DNA from: Planctomycetota bacterium | GTDB lineage: Bacteria; Planctomycetota; Phycisphaerae; UBA1845 | NCBI GenBank assembly: GCA_029558835.1 | Contig: JAKQDH010000107.1 | Coordinates: 1-56,549, forward strand | DNA: 56,549 nucleotides | Direction of reading: 5' to 3' | In this document: positions 8,020 through 16,349 of the stretch, piece after piece | How positions within the stretch are numbered: the stretch's first letter is position 1 | Layout of the letters: every line of letters begins with the position of its first letter | Program-made: the position numbers and the translations under genes | The notes under the pieces: generated by a model | The model's database searches: none | What the model saw: the letters and a program-made list of their open reading frames with translations, nothing else | Told to the model about the DNA's origin: nothing

Positions 8020-9573
8020 TCATGGAGCGCCGGCGGGCCGGCTGCGACCGTCCTGGATGAGTCGCTCGAGCTGTGCGGTGAGGCGCTCGAGGACTTCGGG
8101 GTGCGCGGCGGAGAGGTCGGTGCGCTCACCGGGGTCGTCGGTGAGCTTGTAGAGCGTGTGCCTGGCCGCCGGGAGAGGCCAGTCGTCACGGTACATGCGG
8201 GACTGCGGCCTCCATCGCCGGTCCAGGCGCACGAGCTTCCATTCGCCGGCGCGGAGCCCGAAGTTGCCGCTGCCGTTGTCCTGCTGGAGGAGGTGGTCGC
8301 GGCCTTTCGCGCCGGGCTTCCCGAGCAGGGCGTCGAGCACGTTCAAGCTGTCCAGGCAGCCGTCCGCCGCGGGCGTCTGGCCGGTGAGCGCGGCAAAACT
8401 GGCGGCGAAATCCACCGTGCAGACGATCGCATCGGAGACGGCGGGCGCAATCCGGCCTTTCCAGCGCGTGATGAACGGCGTGCGGGTGCCGCCCTCCCAC
8501 ACGCCGTACTTGCCGCCGCGAAACGGGCCGGCGGGCCGGTGGTCGCCGAGCTTCTCCACGGCGCCATCCTGGTAGCCGTCATCCAGCACGGGGCCGTTGT
8601 CGGAGCAAACGACGACAAGCGTCTTCTCCGCGAGGCCGAGGCGGTCGAGCGTTTTGGTCATTTCGCCCACGCACCAGTCGAACTGCACGATGCAGTCGCC
8701 GCGCGGCCCGAGTGTGGTTCTTCCCTGGAACCGCTCGTGGGCGATGCGCGGGACGTGGATGTCCTGCGACGCGAAGTAGAGGAAGAACGGCCGGTCCTTG
8801 TTCGCCTCGATCCAGCGGTTCGACTCGCGCACCCAGGTGTCGGCGAGGTCCTCGTCGCGGAAGCGCGCCTTCGTGCCGCCGGTGTAGAACCCGATGCGGC
8901 TAATGCCGTTATGGATGGTCTGGTTATGACCGTGCGACCAGTCCATCTTGAGCGTGTCGCGATGCGTGAGGCCGGTGGGATGGTCGTCGGAGGGTTTCGT
9001 GTCGCCGACCCACAGCGGATCGCCGGGGTCGAGGTTCTTCACGCGACGGTCCTCGACAAAGGTCTGCGGCACGCGATCGTTCGTCGTGGGCAGGAGAAAA
9101 CAGTGGTCGAAGCCGATGTCGAGCGGGCCGGGCCGCAGCTCGCCGTTCCAGTCCGGCGCGGGATCGCCGAGGCCCAGATGCCACTTGCCGATGGCGGCCG
9201 TGGCGTAGCCCGCGCGCTTGAGAATCGCCGGCAGGGTTTCGGTGCCGGGTTGGATGATGGCCGGGCCGTTCGGCGGCGCTATGCCGGTGCCCTTCCGCCG
9301 GAAGGCGTAGGTGCCCGTCAGCAGCGAGAAACGCGTGGGGGTGCACGTGGACGCGCTGCAATAGCCGCTGGTGAACCGCACGCCTTCCCTCGCCAGCCGG
9401 TCGATGGCCGGCGTCTGAACCGCCTTCGCACCGTAGCATGATACGTCGCCATAGCCGAGGTCGTCGGCGATGATGATGAGCAGGTTCGGTCTCTCCGCCG
9501 CGCGGACGGCGCTCGACGCCGCCACGCAGGCGGCGAGGAGAGCGGACAGTGCGTGTTGCATGGGCCGATTCAT
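8020..9573 (-). CDS. secreted type I (formylglycine) sulfatase
   Basis: This 517-residue protein has a signal peptide (about 1-25) followed by the alkaline-phosphatase-fold sulfatase domain. The metal-binding motif ADDLGYGD is at about 36-43, the active-site motif Cys77-T-P-T-Arg81 is the CxPxR target for conversion of the cysteine to formylglycine, CSDNGP supplies further ligands, and EGGTRTPF is typical of arylsulfatase A-like enzymes. It removes sulfate esters from sulfated glycans in the periplasm or outside the cell; the exact substrate cannot be read from sequence. Its ATG overlaps the stop of a short upstream frame (ATGA). Confidence 0.93.
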   Translation of the reverse strand: MNRPMQHALSALLAACVAASSAVRAAERPNLLIIIADDLGYGDVSCYGAKAVQTPAIDRLAREGVRFTSGYCSASTCTPTRFSLLTGTYAFRRKGTGIAPPNGPAIIQPGTETLPAILKRAGYATAAIGKWHLGLGDPAPDWNGELRPGPLDIGFDHCFLLPTTNDRVPQTFVEDRRVKNLDPGDPLWVGDTKPSDDHPTGLTHRDTLKMDWSHGHNQTIHNGISRIGFYTGGTKARFRDEDLADTWVRESNRWIEANKDRPFFLYFASQDIHVPRIAHERFQGRTTLGPRGDCIVQFDWCVGEMTKTLDRLGLAEKTLVVVCSDNGPVLDDGYQDGAVEKLGDHRPAGPFRGGKYGVWEGGTRTPFITRWKGRIAPAVSDAIVCTVDFAASFAALTGQTPAADGCLDSLNVLDALLGKPGAKGRDHLLQQDNGSGNFGLRAGEWKLVRLDRRWRPQSRMYRDDWPLPAARHTLYKLTDDPGERTDLSAAHPEVLERLTAQLERLIQDGRSRPAGAP

Positions 9574-9758
9574 GGCTTGTTGACCTTCCTCAGGCCGTGG
9601 CCGGCGTCATAACGGCCCCGGTACGCCACGGCGGCAAAGGCATCGGACGGCTGGCGCTGGCTGCAGCCGATGCGCAGGGTCGACGCCCCGCCCAGGCCCG
9701 GCGTGGCCCGGCCTTCGGCAATATCCTGCGCCGGCACCTGCACGTGCGCAGCCATCAT
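9570..9758 (-). CDS. short ORF overlapping the sulfatase start
   Basis: A 62-residue frame lies between the lipoprotein gene and the sulfatase gene, with its stop overlapping the sulfatase ATG as ATGA. The C-terminal part (DAFAAVAYRGRYDAGHGLRK) looks more protein-like than the first half. It could be a small coupled protein or the tail of an eroded gene. I recognise no family, and chance in GC-rich DNA is possible. Confidence 0.25.
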   Translation of the reverse strand: MMAAHVQVPAQDIAEGRATPGLGGASTLRIGCSQRQPSDAFAAVAYRGRYDAGHGLRKVNKP

Positions 9759-9761
9759 GCC

Positions 9762-10499
9762 TCACGGTTGGGCGGCAGCGCCCGCTTCCACCTGGGCCAG
9801 GTCCTTGGCGATTCGCTTGCCCAAGCTGCGCACGTCCTTCTCGGTGGCATTGTGCGAGAGAACATACTTGGCCGCCATGACGTAAGGATTCATCGTGATA
9901 ATGCCACCCGGCATGGGCTTCGACCCCTTGCCCGTGCCGTAGACGAGAATCGGCTTGTCTCGGCCCTGGGCAAGGTCGAATACCTCGACCTGCACCAGCA
10001 CCTCCGTGGCGCCGGCCCCGAAGCCAATCACAGCCCGCTTGAGCCGGTTTCCCTCATCCACTTGCACAAACTCCCCTTTGACCACCAGGCCGTTAGTGGG
10101 CCATGACGCGGTGTTCGGTTGGCGGGTGGCCGGTATCTTCCTTGAGTTGAGTTCCGCGGCTATCGTCTCCGAGAGCAAATTGGCCAGGCGCGCCGCCTTG
10201 TCGGCCGGCGTTTCCTGTCCGCGGAGACTGGCTCCAACCCGCCGGATCGGTCCCTCGCGGCCCGACAGCAACCCGTGGTCCGCTTGCACGTCAGCGAGAG
10301 CGAACGCGAAATCGCACACCGCGACCGGTCGGGGCTGAGCGGCCAACGCGCCCTTCGTCCCACGGGCGGCCGACTCTGCCCGTGTCGCCTGGCTGCTCGC
10401 GGCGGACTGGCAGCCGCCGAGCAGCAGGGCCATCCCGGCGGCGAGCACCGCCGCATTCCAGCGGCGGATCAGGAAACGCATCGTGATGTTCATGTTCAT
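9762..10499 (-). CDS. DUF4410-like outer lipoprotein
   Basis: A 245-residue protein. The start at 10499 (MNMNITMRFLIRR) was chosen because it gives a clean lipoprotein signal with the lipobox LLGGC; the frame is open further upstream but not protein-like. The mature part has the pattern of DUF4410 proteins: a central AARLANLLSETIAAELNSR helix, then VKGEFVQVDEGNRLKRAVIGFGAGATEV, a glycine-rich strand followed by LVQVEVFD. These are small secreted proteins of unknown function, frequent in Gram-negative bacteria. A terminator-like hairpin separates it from the gene upstream. Confidence 0.7.
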   Translation of the reverse strand: MNMNITMRFLIRRWNAAVLAAGMALLLGGCQSAASSQATRAESAARGTKGALAAQPRPVAVCDFAFALADVQADHGLLSGREGPIRRVGASLRGQETPADKAARLANLLSETIAAELNSRKIPATRQPNTASWPTNGLVVKGEFVQVDEGNRLKRAVIGFGAGATEVLVQVEVFDLAQGRDKPILVYGTGKGSKPMPGGIITMNPYVMAAKYVLSHNATEKDVRSLGKRIAKDLAQVEAGAAAQP

Positions 10500-10547
10500 C
10501 GAGGGATACCCTTGCCCGCCAGGGCACGGCCGCAACGCCGGAGCCGC

Positions 10548-10579
10548 GGCGGAAACGTGCCCGCCGGGCACGTTCCGCC
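10548..10579 (-). terminator. GC-rich hairpin, possible terminator
   Basis: GGCGGAAACGTGCCC and CGGGCACGTTCCGCC form a stem with one bulged base, about 40 bases after the stop of the metallo-beta-lactamase-fold gene on the minus strand. There is no run of T, so this may be a structured spacer instead of a factor-independent terminator. Confidence 0.4.
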
Positions 10580-10616
10580 AACCCGAGGCGGAACGACGTT
10601 GTGCCTTGATTCCATC

Positions 10617-12311
10617 TCAATAGCCGTCGGCGCGCCAGTTGATAGTCCCGTCGAGATTGGTCCGCGAAATCGACGTGGTCAAGTCGAGTTGCGCGGCGGG
10701 ATCGCCGCCGGTGCCGTTGTTGTACTTGGGCAGCTTCATGCCCCCAGACAACTGGACGGGCGGGTTGAAGCTGTAGTCCGAAACCACCGCCCGGCGCTGC
10801 TCGATCCGGTCCGGGAACACCCGGAGCACCATCAGGTCGAAGGACCAGACGATGTCTTTCCCCATCTGAATGCCCGGGCAATGTTCGCTCACGCTCTGAA
10901 ACGCCGAGGCCACCGTGTCATCGGCCACAGGGAAATGCGTGGCCACCGTCAGCTTGGGCTTGGGCTCGATCAGGCTCAGCAGATAACCAAACGCCCCCTG
11001 CGGCGTATGCGAGCTGTCCTGAACGTCGGTCAACTGGTCGACCGTGGCCAGGAACGTAGGGTATATCGGGCTGTCGGCGGGTGGCGGCGCGTTCAGGCCC
11101 ATGTTTTTGTAGGCCCACACTTCGGCGGGCACGACCATCTCGTGAATGAACACGTCCACTCCCTGGCCGCCGTTGATCGCCTCGTTGACGCTGTTGGTCT
11201 CGGGTTTGGTGTCGCTGCTGTAGATCATGGTCAGGGGCTTGGTTGCGCCCGGCGGGGTCCACGCGAGTTTGTAGCCCATCGCCCCCTTGCGGCAGTGGAT
11301 GACCGGGTAGTGAGTGATCTTCACCCCCGTGGCCTCGTTGTCGTACGCAACCCCGCCGATCTTCGGCCAGTCCAGCGTGATCGGCACCAGCGCATACCCG
11401 TCGTCGGGCGGGTCATCCCCCACGGGCAGGGGTTCGTGCGGCAGCCCCCAGCTCTCCTTGGTGGGAGCAACGTAATTGGTGTAAGCGGTCGGTTGGAAGC
11501 CAAAGCTCTCCGAGTGCCAGCGCCATGCGGATCGCGCCATCGCACAGAAATTGCTCACGCCGTCGTCATATACCACTCCCGTGACCGGATCCGGCACTCC
11601 GGACGCGCTCTGCCCGAACACGTACAGAGGCGATTTGCGATCCGACGAGGGGCCGAAGCAGTAGATGTGGGTGAGATCGTTCATGTGGTCGCCGTGCAGA
11701 TGGTTGATGAAGACCTTGTCCATCCGGCGGAATCCCACCACCGCGGCCGCGTAGTTGGCCGAAACCCCGGCGCCACAGTCGAACACGAACTGGTCCACCG
11801 CCCGGCCTTTGTAGACAAGGTCATTCGTGTCCGCATTCCAGCCGACTTCCACGAAGAGGCTCATCTCCGCCTGGGCCCGGCGCACCGGCAACGGAATCAT
11901 CGAGCCCATGAACGTGATGCGCATTTCGTTGGTCTCGAGTGGGGTGAGCGGATTGAAAGCCTCCAGGCTCTGGTAGTAGCTGTAGCTGGCGGCGGCTTGG
12001 TAGGTCGGGTCCGGGGAGACCATCCGATAGAACATGGGCACGGAGACGATGCCCGTCGGCCCCAGGCCGCTCAGCAGGGCCTGCGCATCCTGCCAGGAAT
12101 ACCAATTGGTCAAACTGGCCGCAGACCATTGCACGGCGTAGTGGGTCCCCGTCCCGCCCGGGTCGCTCCAGCTCAGCGTCCCGTCTTTCGTGACGGAGTT
12201 GATCTCAAGTTGCCCGTGCACCGGGTTCGGCAACAACGCCGCCAGGATGGCCATTACAACAGGGACCGAACCATTGCGCGTCTGTTCTTTCATAGGCTTG
12301 TTCTCTGACAT
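10617..12311 (-). CDS. secreted metallo-beta-lactamase-fold hydrolase
   Basis: Starting at the ATG at 12311 the protein has 564 residues. A second ATG six codons later (12293) gives an equally good signal peptide, ending near NPVHGQ. An N-terminal segment (about 35-105) has the TLSWSDPG...YAVQWS...WYSW pattern of verrucomicrobial beta-sandwich extensions. The catalytic domain carries the metal motif HLHGDHMND (HxHxDH), then IHCRKGA, YSSDT, VFIHEM and ATHFPV, which are later metal ligands of this fold. It resembles the MBL proteins annotated as GntH-like or arylsulfatase-like; the substrate is unknown. It is divergent from the sulfatase gene at 12663. Confidence 0.85.
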   Translation of the reverse strand: MSENKPMKEQTRNGSVPVVMAILAALLPNPVHGQLEINSVTKDGTLSWSDPGGTGTHYAVQWSAASLTNWYSWQDAQALLSGLGPTGIVSVPMFYRMVSPDPTYQAAASYSYYQSLEAFNPLTPLETNEMRITFMGSMIPLPVRRAQAEMSLFVEVGWNADTNDLVYKGRAVDQFVFDCGAGVSANYAAAVVGFRRMDKVFINHLHGDHMNDLTHIYCFGPSSDRKSPLYVFGQSASGVPDPVTGVVYDDGVSNFCAMARSAWRWHSESFGFQPTAYTNYVAPTKESWGLPHEPLPVGDDPPDDGYALVPITLDWPKIGGVAYDNEATGVKITHYPVIHCRKGAMGYKLAWTPPGATKPLTMIYSSDTKPETNSVNEAINGGQGVDVFIHEMVVPAEVWAYKNMGLNAPPPADSPIYPTFLATVDQLTDVQDSSHTPQGAFGYLLSLIEPKPKLTVATHFPVADDTVASAFQSVSEHCPGIQMGKDIVWSFDLMVLRVFPDRIEQRRAVVSDYSFNPPVQLSGGMKLPKYNNGTGGDPAAQLDLTTSISRTNLDGTINWRADGY

Positions 12312-12382
12312 GCTGACGAGACCGACGGGCGAAAGCCAGCAGGAAACCCATGAACGTCGGCTGGCCGGTTGCATCCGCCCTG

Positions 12383-12405
12383 ATCGACATGGATCCCATG
12401 TCGAT
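12383..12405. promoter_or_regulatory. palindrome in the divergent gap (candidate operator)
   Basis: ATCGACATGG-ATC-CCATGTCGAT has two perfect 10-base arms around a 3-base centre. It lies between the divergent MBL-fold gene (start 12311) and sulfatase gene (start 12663), a natural place for a regulator controlling both. Otherwise the 351-base gap shows nothing I can name. Confidence 0.4.
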
Positions 12406-12662
12406 GTCCCGGTGCCAGTAGACACGCGACGGCAAGCGCTGCACATACCCCGCTTGGGGTAGGTCAGACCGGGGAACGCCCCGGAGCCCGCCCTGGCCCC
12501 CAGTTCGGCAGGAAGATCCTTGCCCGCAGCTTCAAGAAAGGGAACCATGAACGGCGACATCATGCCCGCTCGAATCCCATGGTTCGGTCACCCGCCCCCG
12601 GGTCTTGGCTCGAACGCGGATGGCGGCACCACGTCCTCATTCCGTTGCCCGTGGATCTTGAG

Positions 12663-14183
12663 ATGAAACGCACCCTCGCACTCTTCGCCGCGCTGCTGCT
12701 CGCTTCGGCGCTGGCCAGCCCTGCGGATCCCATCGCCGGCAAGCGCCCCAACCTCATCTTCTTCCTCACCGATGATCAGGGCTATGGCGACATCTCGGCT
12801 CATGGCAATCCAATCCTCAAAACGCCCCACCTCGACCGCCTCGGGTCCGAGGGCGTGCGGTTCGAGGACTTCCACGTCAGCCCCACGTGCGCTCCGACGC
12901 GCAGCGCCCTGTTCACCGGCCGCCACGAATTCAAGAACGGCGTCACGCATACCATTCTCGAGCGCGAGCGCCTGACGCTGGACGCCGTCACCCTGGCGCA
13001 GGTCCTGCGCGACGCCGGCTACGCCACCGGCATCTTCGGCAAGTGGCACCTGGGCGATGAAAAGGAATACCTCCCCAGCGCGCGCGGCTTTGACGAGATG
13101 TTCATCCATGGCGGGGGCGGCATCGGACAGGTCTACCCGGGTTCGTGCGGCGACGCGCCGGGCAACACCTATTTCGACCCCGTCATCCTGCACAACGGCA
13201 GGTTGGTGAAAACCGCCGGCTATTGCACCGACGTCTTTTACCGCCAGGCCACAGCGTGGATGGACGCCCGACGCAAGGCCGGCAAGCCGTTCTTTGCCTA
13301 CCTCCCGTCCAACGCGCCGCACGCGCCCTACATCGCCCGACCGGAGGACGCCGCGCTCTACGAGGGCAAAGTGCCGAACGCGCAACTCGCGCACTTCTTC
13401 GGCATGATCCACAACATCGACGAGAACATCGGCCGGGTGCTGGCGACACTCCGCGAGTGGGGCATCGAGAAAAACACCCTCGTCATCTTCATGAACGACA
13501 ACGGCACCGCCGCCGGTGACTCCGTGTTCCATGCCGGCATGAGGGGGAAAAAGGCCAGTGCCTGGCTCGGCGGCACGCGCGCTTCGTCCTTCTGGCGCTG
13601 GCCAGGCACCTTGACCCCGGGCTCGTCCCGGGCGCTCGCGGCGCACCTGGATTTCTTCCCCACGCTCGCCGAGATCGCCGGGGCGCCGCTCTCCGTCGAG
13701 GTGCAACGGCAGATCGAAGGCCGCAGCCTCGTGCCGCTGCTCGAGAACCCCGGCGCGATCTGGGCGGACCGCTGTCTGATCACGCATGTAGGACGCTGGC
13801 CGAAGTTGGCCGACCCCAACGACTCGAAATTCAAGATGGCCGCCGTCCGGAATTCGCGGTGGGCCCTGGTCAGCCCGAACGGCGGACGCGAACCCAACTG
13901 GCAGTTGTTCGACCTCGCGGTCGACTACGGGCAACGGAATGATGTCGCCGCCCGGCATCCCGAAGTGGTCCGGGAACTCGGGGCCGCCTTTGACCGGTGG
14001 TGGGCCGAGTGCCTGCCGCTGATGGTCAACGAAAGAGCCCTCGGACCAAAACTCAATCCCTTCGCCGTCCGGTATTGGGAGCAGTTCGGCGGCGGCCCGA
14101 CCGCGGCCGACCATGAGCGCATGGACCCCACACAGCCATGGCCCGCGCCCGCCGCACCTCCCAAGGCAAAGCACGACAAATGA
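12663..14183 (+). CDS. secreted type I (formylglycine) sulfatase
   Basis: Starting at MKRTLALFAALLL (12663) the protein has 506 residues with a signal peptide of about 20. The open frame continues 28 codons upstream but is not protein-like there. Motifs are LTDDQGYGD (about 36-43), Cys76-A-P-T-Arg80 for formylglycine formation, GKWHLG, FMNDNG and LAAHLDFFPTLAEIAG. It is a sulfatase of the arylsulfatase A group, acting outside the cytoplasm. It is the first gene of a plus-strand run leading to a sialidase-like protein and two transporters, so its sulfated substrate may be the same host-type glycan. Confidence 0.93.
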   Translation: MKRTLALFAALLLASALASPADPIAGKRPNLIFFLTDDQGYGDISAHGNPILKTPHLDRLGSEGVRFEDFHVSPTCAPTRSALFTGRHEFKNGVTHTILERERLTLDAVTLAQVLRDAGYATGIFGKWHLGDEKEYLPSARGFDEMFIHGGGGIGQVYPGSCGDAPGNTYFDPVILHNGRLVKTAGYCTDVFYRQATAWMDARRKAGKPFFAYLPSNAPHAPYIARPEDAALYEGKVPNAQLAHFFGMIHNIDENIGRVLATLREWGIEKNTLVIFMNDNGTAAGDSVFHAGMRGKKASAWLGGTRASSFWRWPGTLTPGSSRALAAHLDFFPTLAEIAGAPLSVEVQRQIEGRSLVPLLENPGAIWADRCLITHVGRWPKLADPNDSKFKMAAVRNSRWALVSPNGGREPNWQLFDLAVDYGQRNDVAARHPEVVRELGAAFDRWWAECLPLMVNERALGPKLNPFAVRYWEQFGGGPTAADHERMDPTQPWPAPAAPPKAKHDK

Positions 14184-14278
14184 GCATGGGCCTTCGAAGT
14201 CGGCAGCGGCCCATCGCGCCAACGAGGCCGTCGAGCAGCTTCGTGCCCTGCTGGCCCGGCAGCCGCAGCCAACGCGCC

Positions 14279-16246
14279 ATGAAGACCTTCATGCGTTCCC
14301 CAGGAGATGAGGGACTGTCCAGCGGGTTTCGGGTCCTGATTCTGCTCTGGCTGCTGGCCTGGGCGGCGATGGCCGCTGAGGGCCTCTCTGAGGACCCGCG
14401 CCACATCGACCGCGGGCACATCATCCCGAGCGAAGGCTACGCGGACCAGCCTTACATCGTGAAGACCGACGATCGCGCGTGGCTGTGCGTGATCACCACC
14501 GGCGCCGGACGCGAGGGCCAAGCCGGCCAGCATGTCCTCTCGATGCGCAGCACGGATCGCGGCCGCACCTGGGAAACACCGGTCGCCATCGAGCCCGCCA
14601 GCGGGCCCGAGGCCAGCTACGCCGTGCTTCTGAAGACGACCTATGGCCGCATCTACGCACTCTACAACCACAACACGGACCAGGTGCGCGAAGTGAAGCG
14701 CGAGGACCAAGGCGCCTACCCGCGCGTCGATTCGCTCGGACACTACGTCTTCAAGTACACCGACGACCACGGGCGCACGTGGTCCGCGCAGCGCCACGAG
14801 ATCCCTGTGCGCGAGTTCGAGTGCGACCGCAATAACGTCTATGGCGGCACCCTGCGCTTCTTCTGGAACGTCGGCCGGCCGCTGGTCCTCGGCGATTCGG
14901 CGCTGATGACGCTGCACAAGGTCGGCGCGATGGGCGAAGGTTTCTTCGCGCAATCCGAAGGCGTGTTCCTGAAAAGTGCCAACATCCTCACCGAGCGCGA
15001 CCCAACGAAGATCACCTTCGAGACCCTGCCCGACGGCGACATCGGCCTGCGCACGCCTCCCGGGGGTGGGCGCGTGGCGGAGGAACACAACCTCGTGAGG
15101 CTCAGCGACGGCTCCGTCTTCTGCGTCTATCGCACCCTCGACGGCTGGCCGGTCTCCGCCTACAGCCGGGACGGCGGTCACACCTGGACCGCCCCCGCCT
15201 ACCTGACCTACACGCCCGGCGGCCGCCGCGTCAAGCATCCGCGCGCGGCGAACTTCGCGTGGAACTGTTCCAACGGGAAGTTCCTCTACTGGTTTCACAA
15301 CCACGGCGGGCGGTTCGTGGCCGAGCTGGGGGCTGCCCGCAAAGACGGCCGCAGTCCCTACGACGACCGCAACCCCGCCTGGCTCATGGCCGGACGCGAA
15401 GGGGACACGCCCGAGGGCCGGCGCATCGAGTGGTCGCAGCCGGAGATCCTGCTCTACGACGACGACCCGTACATCCGCATGAGCTACCCCGACCTCGTCG
15501 AGGAGGACGGCGCCTTCTACGTGACCGAGACCCAAAAACACGTCGCGCGTCTCCACGAGATTGCGGCGCCGCTGGTCCAGGGTCTGTTCAACCAGTGGGA
15601 CCATCGCACCGTCGCCCGGGAGGGGCTTTTGCTCGAAACGCATGGCGGCGAGGCCAAGGTCACCATGCCGACACTGCCGGCATTCAACGTCCGAGACCCC
15701 CAGCGCGCCGATCACGCAGGGAAGGAGACGCGCGCGGGCTTCAGCATCGAGCTGTGGCTGCAACTGGACTCGCTGGCAGCCGGACAGACCCTCCTGGACA
15801 GCCGCGACGACACCGGCGCCGGGATCCTTGTCGCCATCGCCAGGCCCGGTGCGGTCGCCATCGCGCTGCACGACGGCCGGCAGCAGGCGGGCTGGGACAG
15901 CGATCGCGGTGTGATCCAGGCCGGGAGGCCGCACCACGTCGTGATCACCGTGGACGGCGGGCCGAAGATCATCACCTTCGTCGTCGACGGCACCCTCTGC
16001 GACGGCGGCGACGAACGTCAATTCGGCTGGGGCCGCTTCAGCCCGACGCTGCGCGCGCCGAACGGCTCGGCGACGTTAAAGATGGCGCCCGCCGTCCGGT
16101 CGCTGCGCATCTACAACCGCGCCCTGCGCACCAGCGAAGCCGTCGGCAATTACCGGGCGGGCCACCCCAAAGCCGACACCCCAAGCGCGGTTCAAGGCCA
16201 GAACCCACCAGCAGCCGCCGGCGACCGTTCGCGCCCCAGGCGTTAG
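14279..16246 (+). CDS. sialidase-like BNR/Asp-box protein with LamG-like tail
   Basis: A 655-residue protein starting at MKTFMRSPGD, chosen because a secretion signal (VLILLWLLAWAAMAAEG) follows; the frame is open further upstream. Three Asp boxes are visible: STDRGRTW, YTDDHGRTW and SRDGGHTW, the hallmark of six-bladed sialidase-type propellers. Residues about 475-625 look like a concanavalin-A-like (LamG) domain (FSIELWLQL, then HHVVITVDGG and SLRIYNRALRTSEAV). The last ~30 residues are encoded by a dispersed repeat and are probably not part of the ancestral protein. Its position before a NanM-like/symporter fusion supports a sialoglycan role, but Asp-box proteins also include other exo-glycosidases. 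Confidence 0.8.
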   Translation: MKTFMRSPGDEGLSSGFRVLILLWLLAWAAMAAEGLSEDPRHIDRGHIIPSEGYADQPYIVKTDDRAWLCVITTGAGREGQAGQHVLSMRSTDRGRTWETPVAIEPASGPEASYAVLLKTTYGRIYALYNHNTDQVREVKREDQGAYPRVDSLGHYVFKYTDDHGRTWSAQRHEIPVREFECDRNNVYGGTLRFFWNVGRPLVLGDSALMTLHKVGAMGEGFFAQSEGVFLKSANILTERDPTKITFETLPDGDIGLRTPPGGGRVAEEHNLVRLSDGSVFCVYRTLDGWPVSAYSRDGGHTWTAPAYLTYTPGGRRVKHPRAANFAWNCSNGKFLYWFHNHGGRFVAELGAARKDGRSPYDDRNPAWLMAGREGDTPEGRRIEWSQPEILLYDDDPYIRMSYPDLVEEDGAFYVTETQKHVARLHEIAAPLVQGLFNQWDHRTVAREGLLLETHGGEAKVTMPTLPAFNVRDPQRADHAGKETRAGFSIELWLQLDSLAAGQTLLDSRDDTGAGILVAIARPGAVAIALHDGRQQAGWDSDRGVIQAGRPHHVVITVDGGPKIITFVVDGTLCDGGDERQFGWGRFSPTLRAPNGSATLKMAPAVRSLRIYNRALRTSEAVGNYRAGHPKADTPSAVQGQNPPAAAGDRSRPRR

Positions 16247-16261
16247 GCGGGGATCCGGGCC
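16154..16261. repeat. copy B of a dispersed ~105-bp repeat
   Basis: Inverted relative copy of 7707-7813. It overlaps the last ~30 codons and the stop of the sialidase-like gene, so the repeat has either been inserted at the gene end or been captured as coding sequence. Confidence 0.7.
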
Positions 16262-16349
16262 TGCTGCAGGGCATGGACAACCGCCAGGCGCGACGATAGA
16301 CTCGACCCAGCGCGTGGGCTGACACCCCGGGTCGCCCCGAGAGCTGAAT

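Noticed and set aside
8101..9441. Long open frame antisense to the first sulfatase gene
   Set aside because: The sulfatase on the other strand has all family motifs; the antisense frame is Val/Arg/Gly-rich with no recognisable domain, as expected in GC-rich coding DNA.
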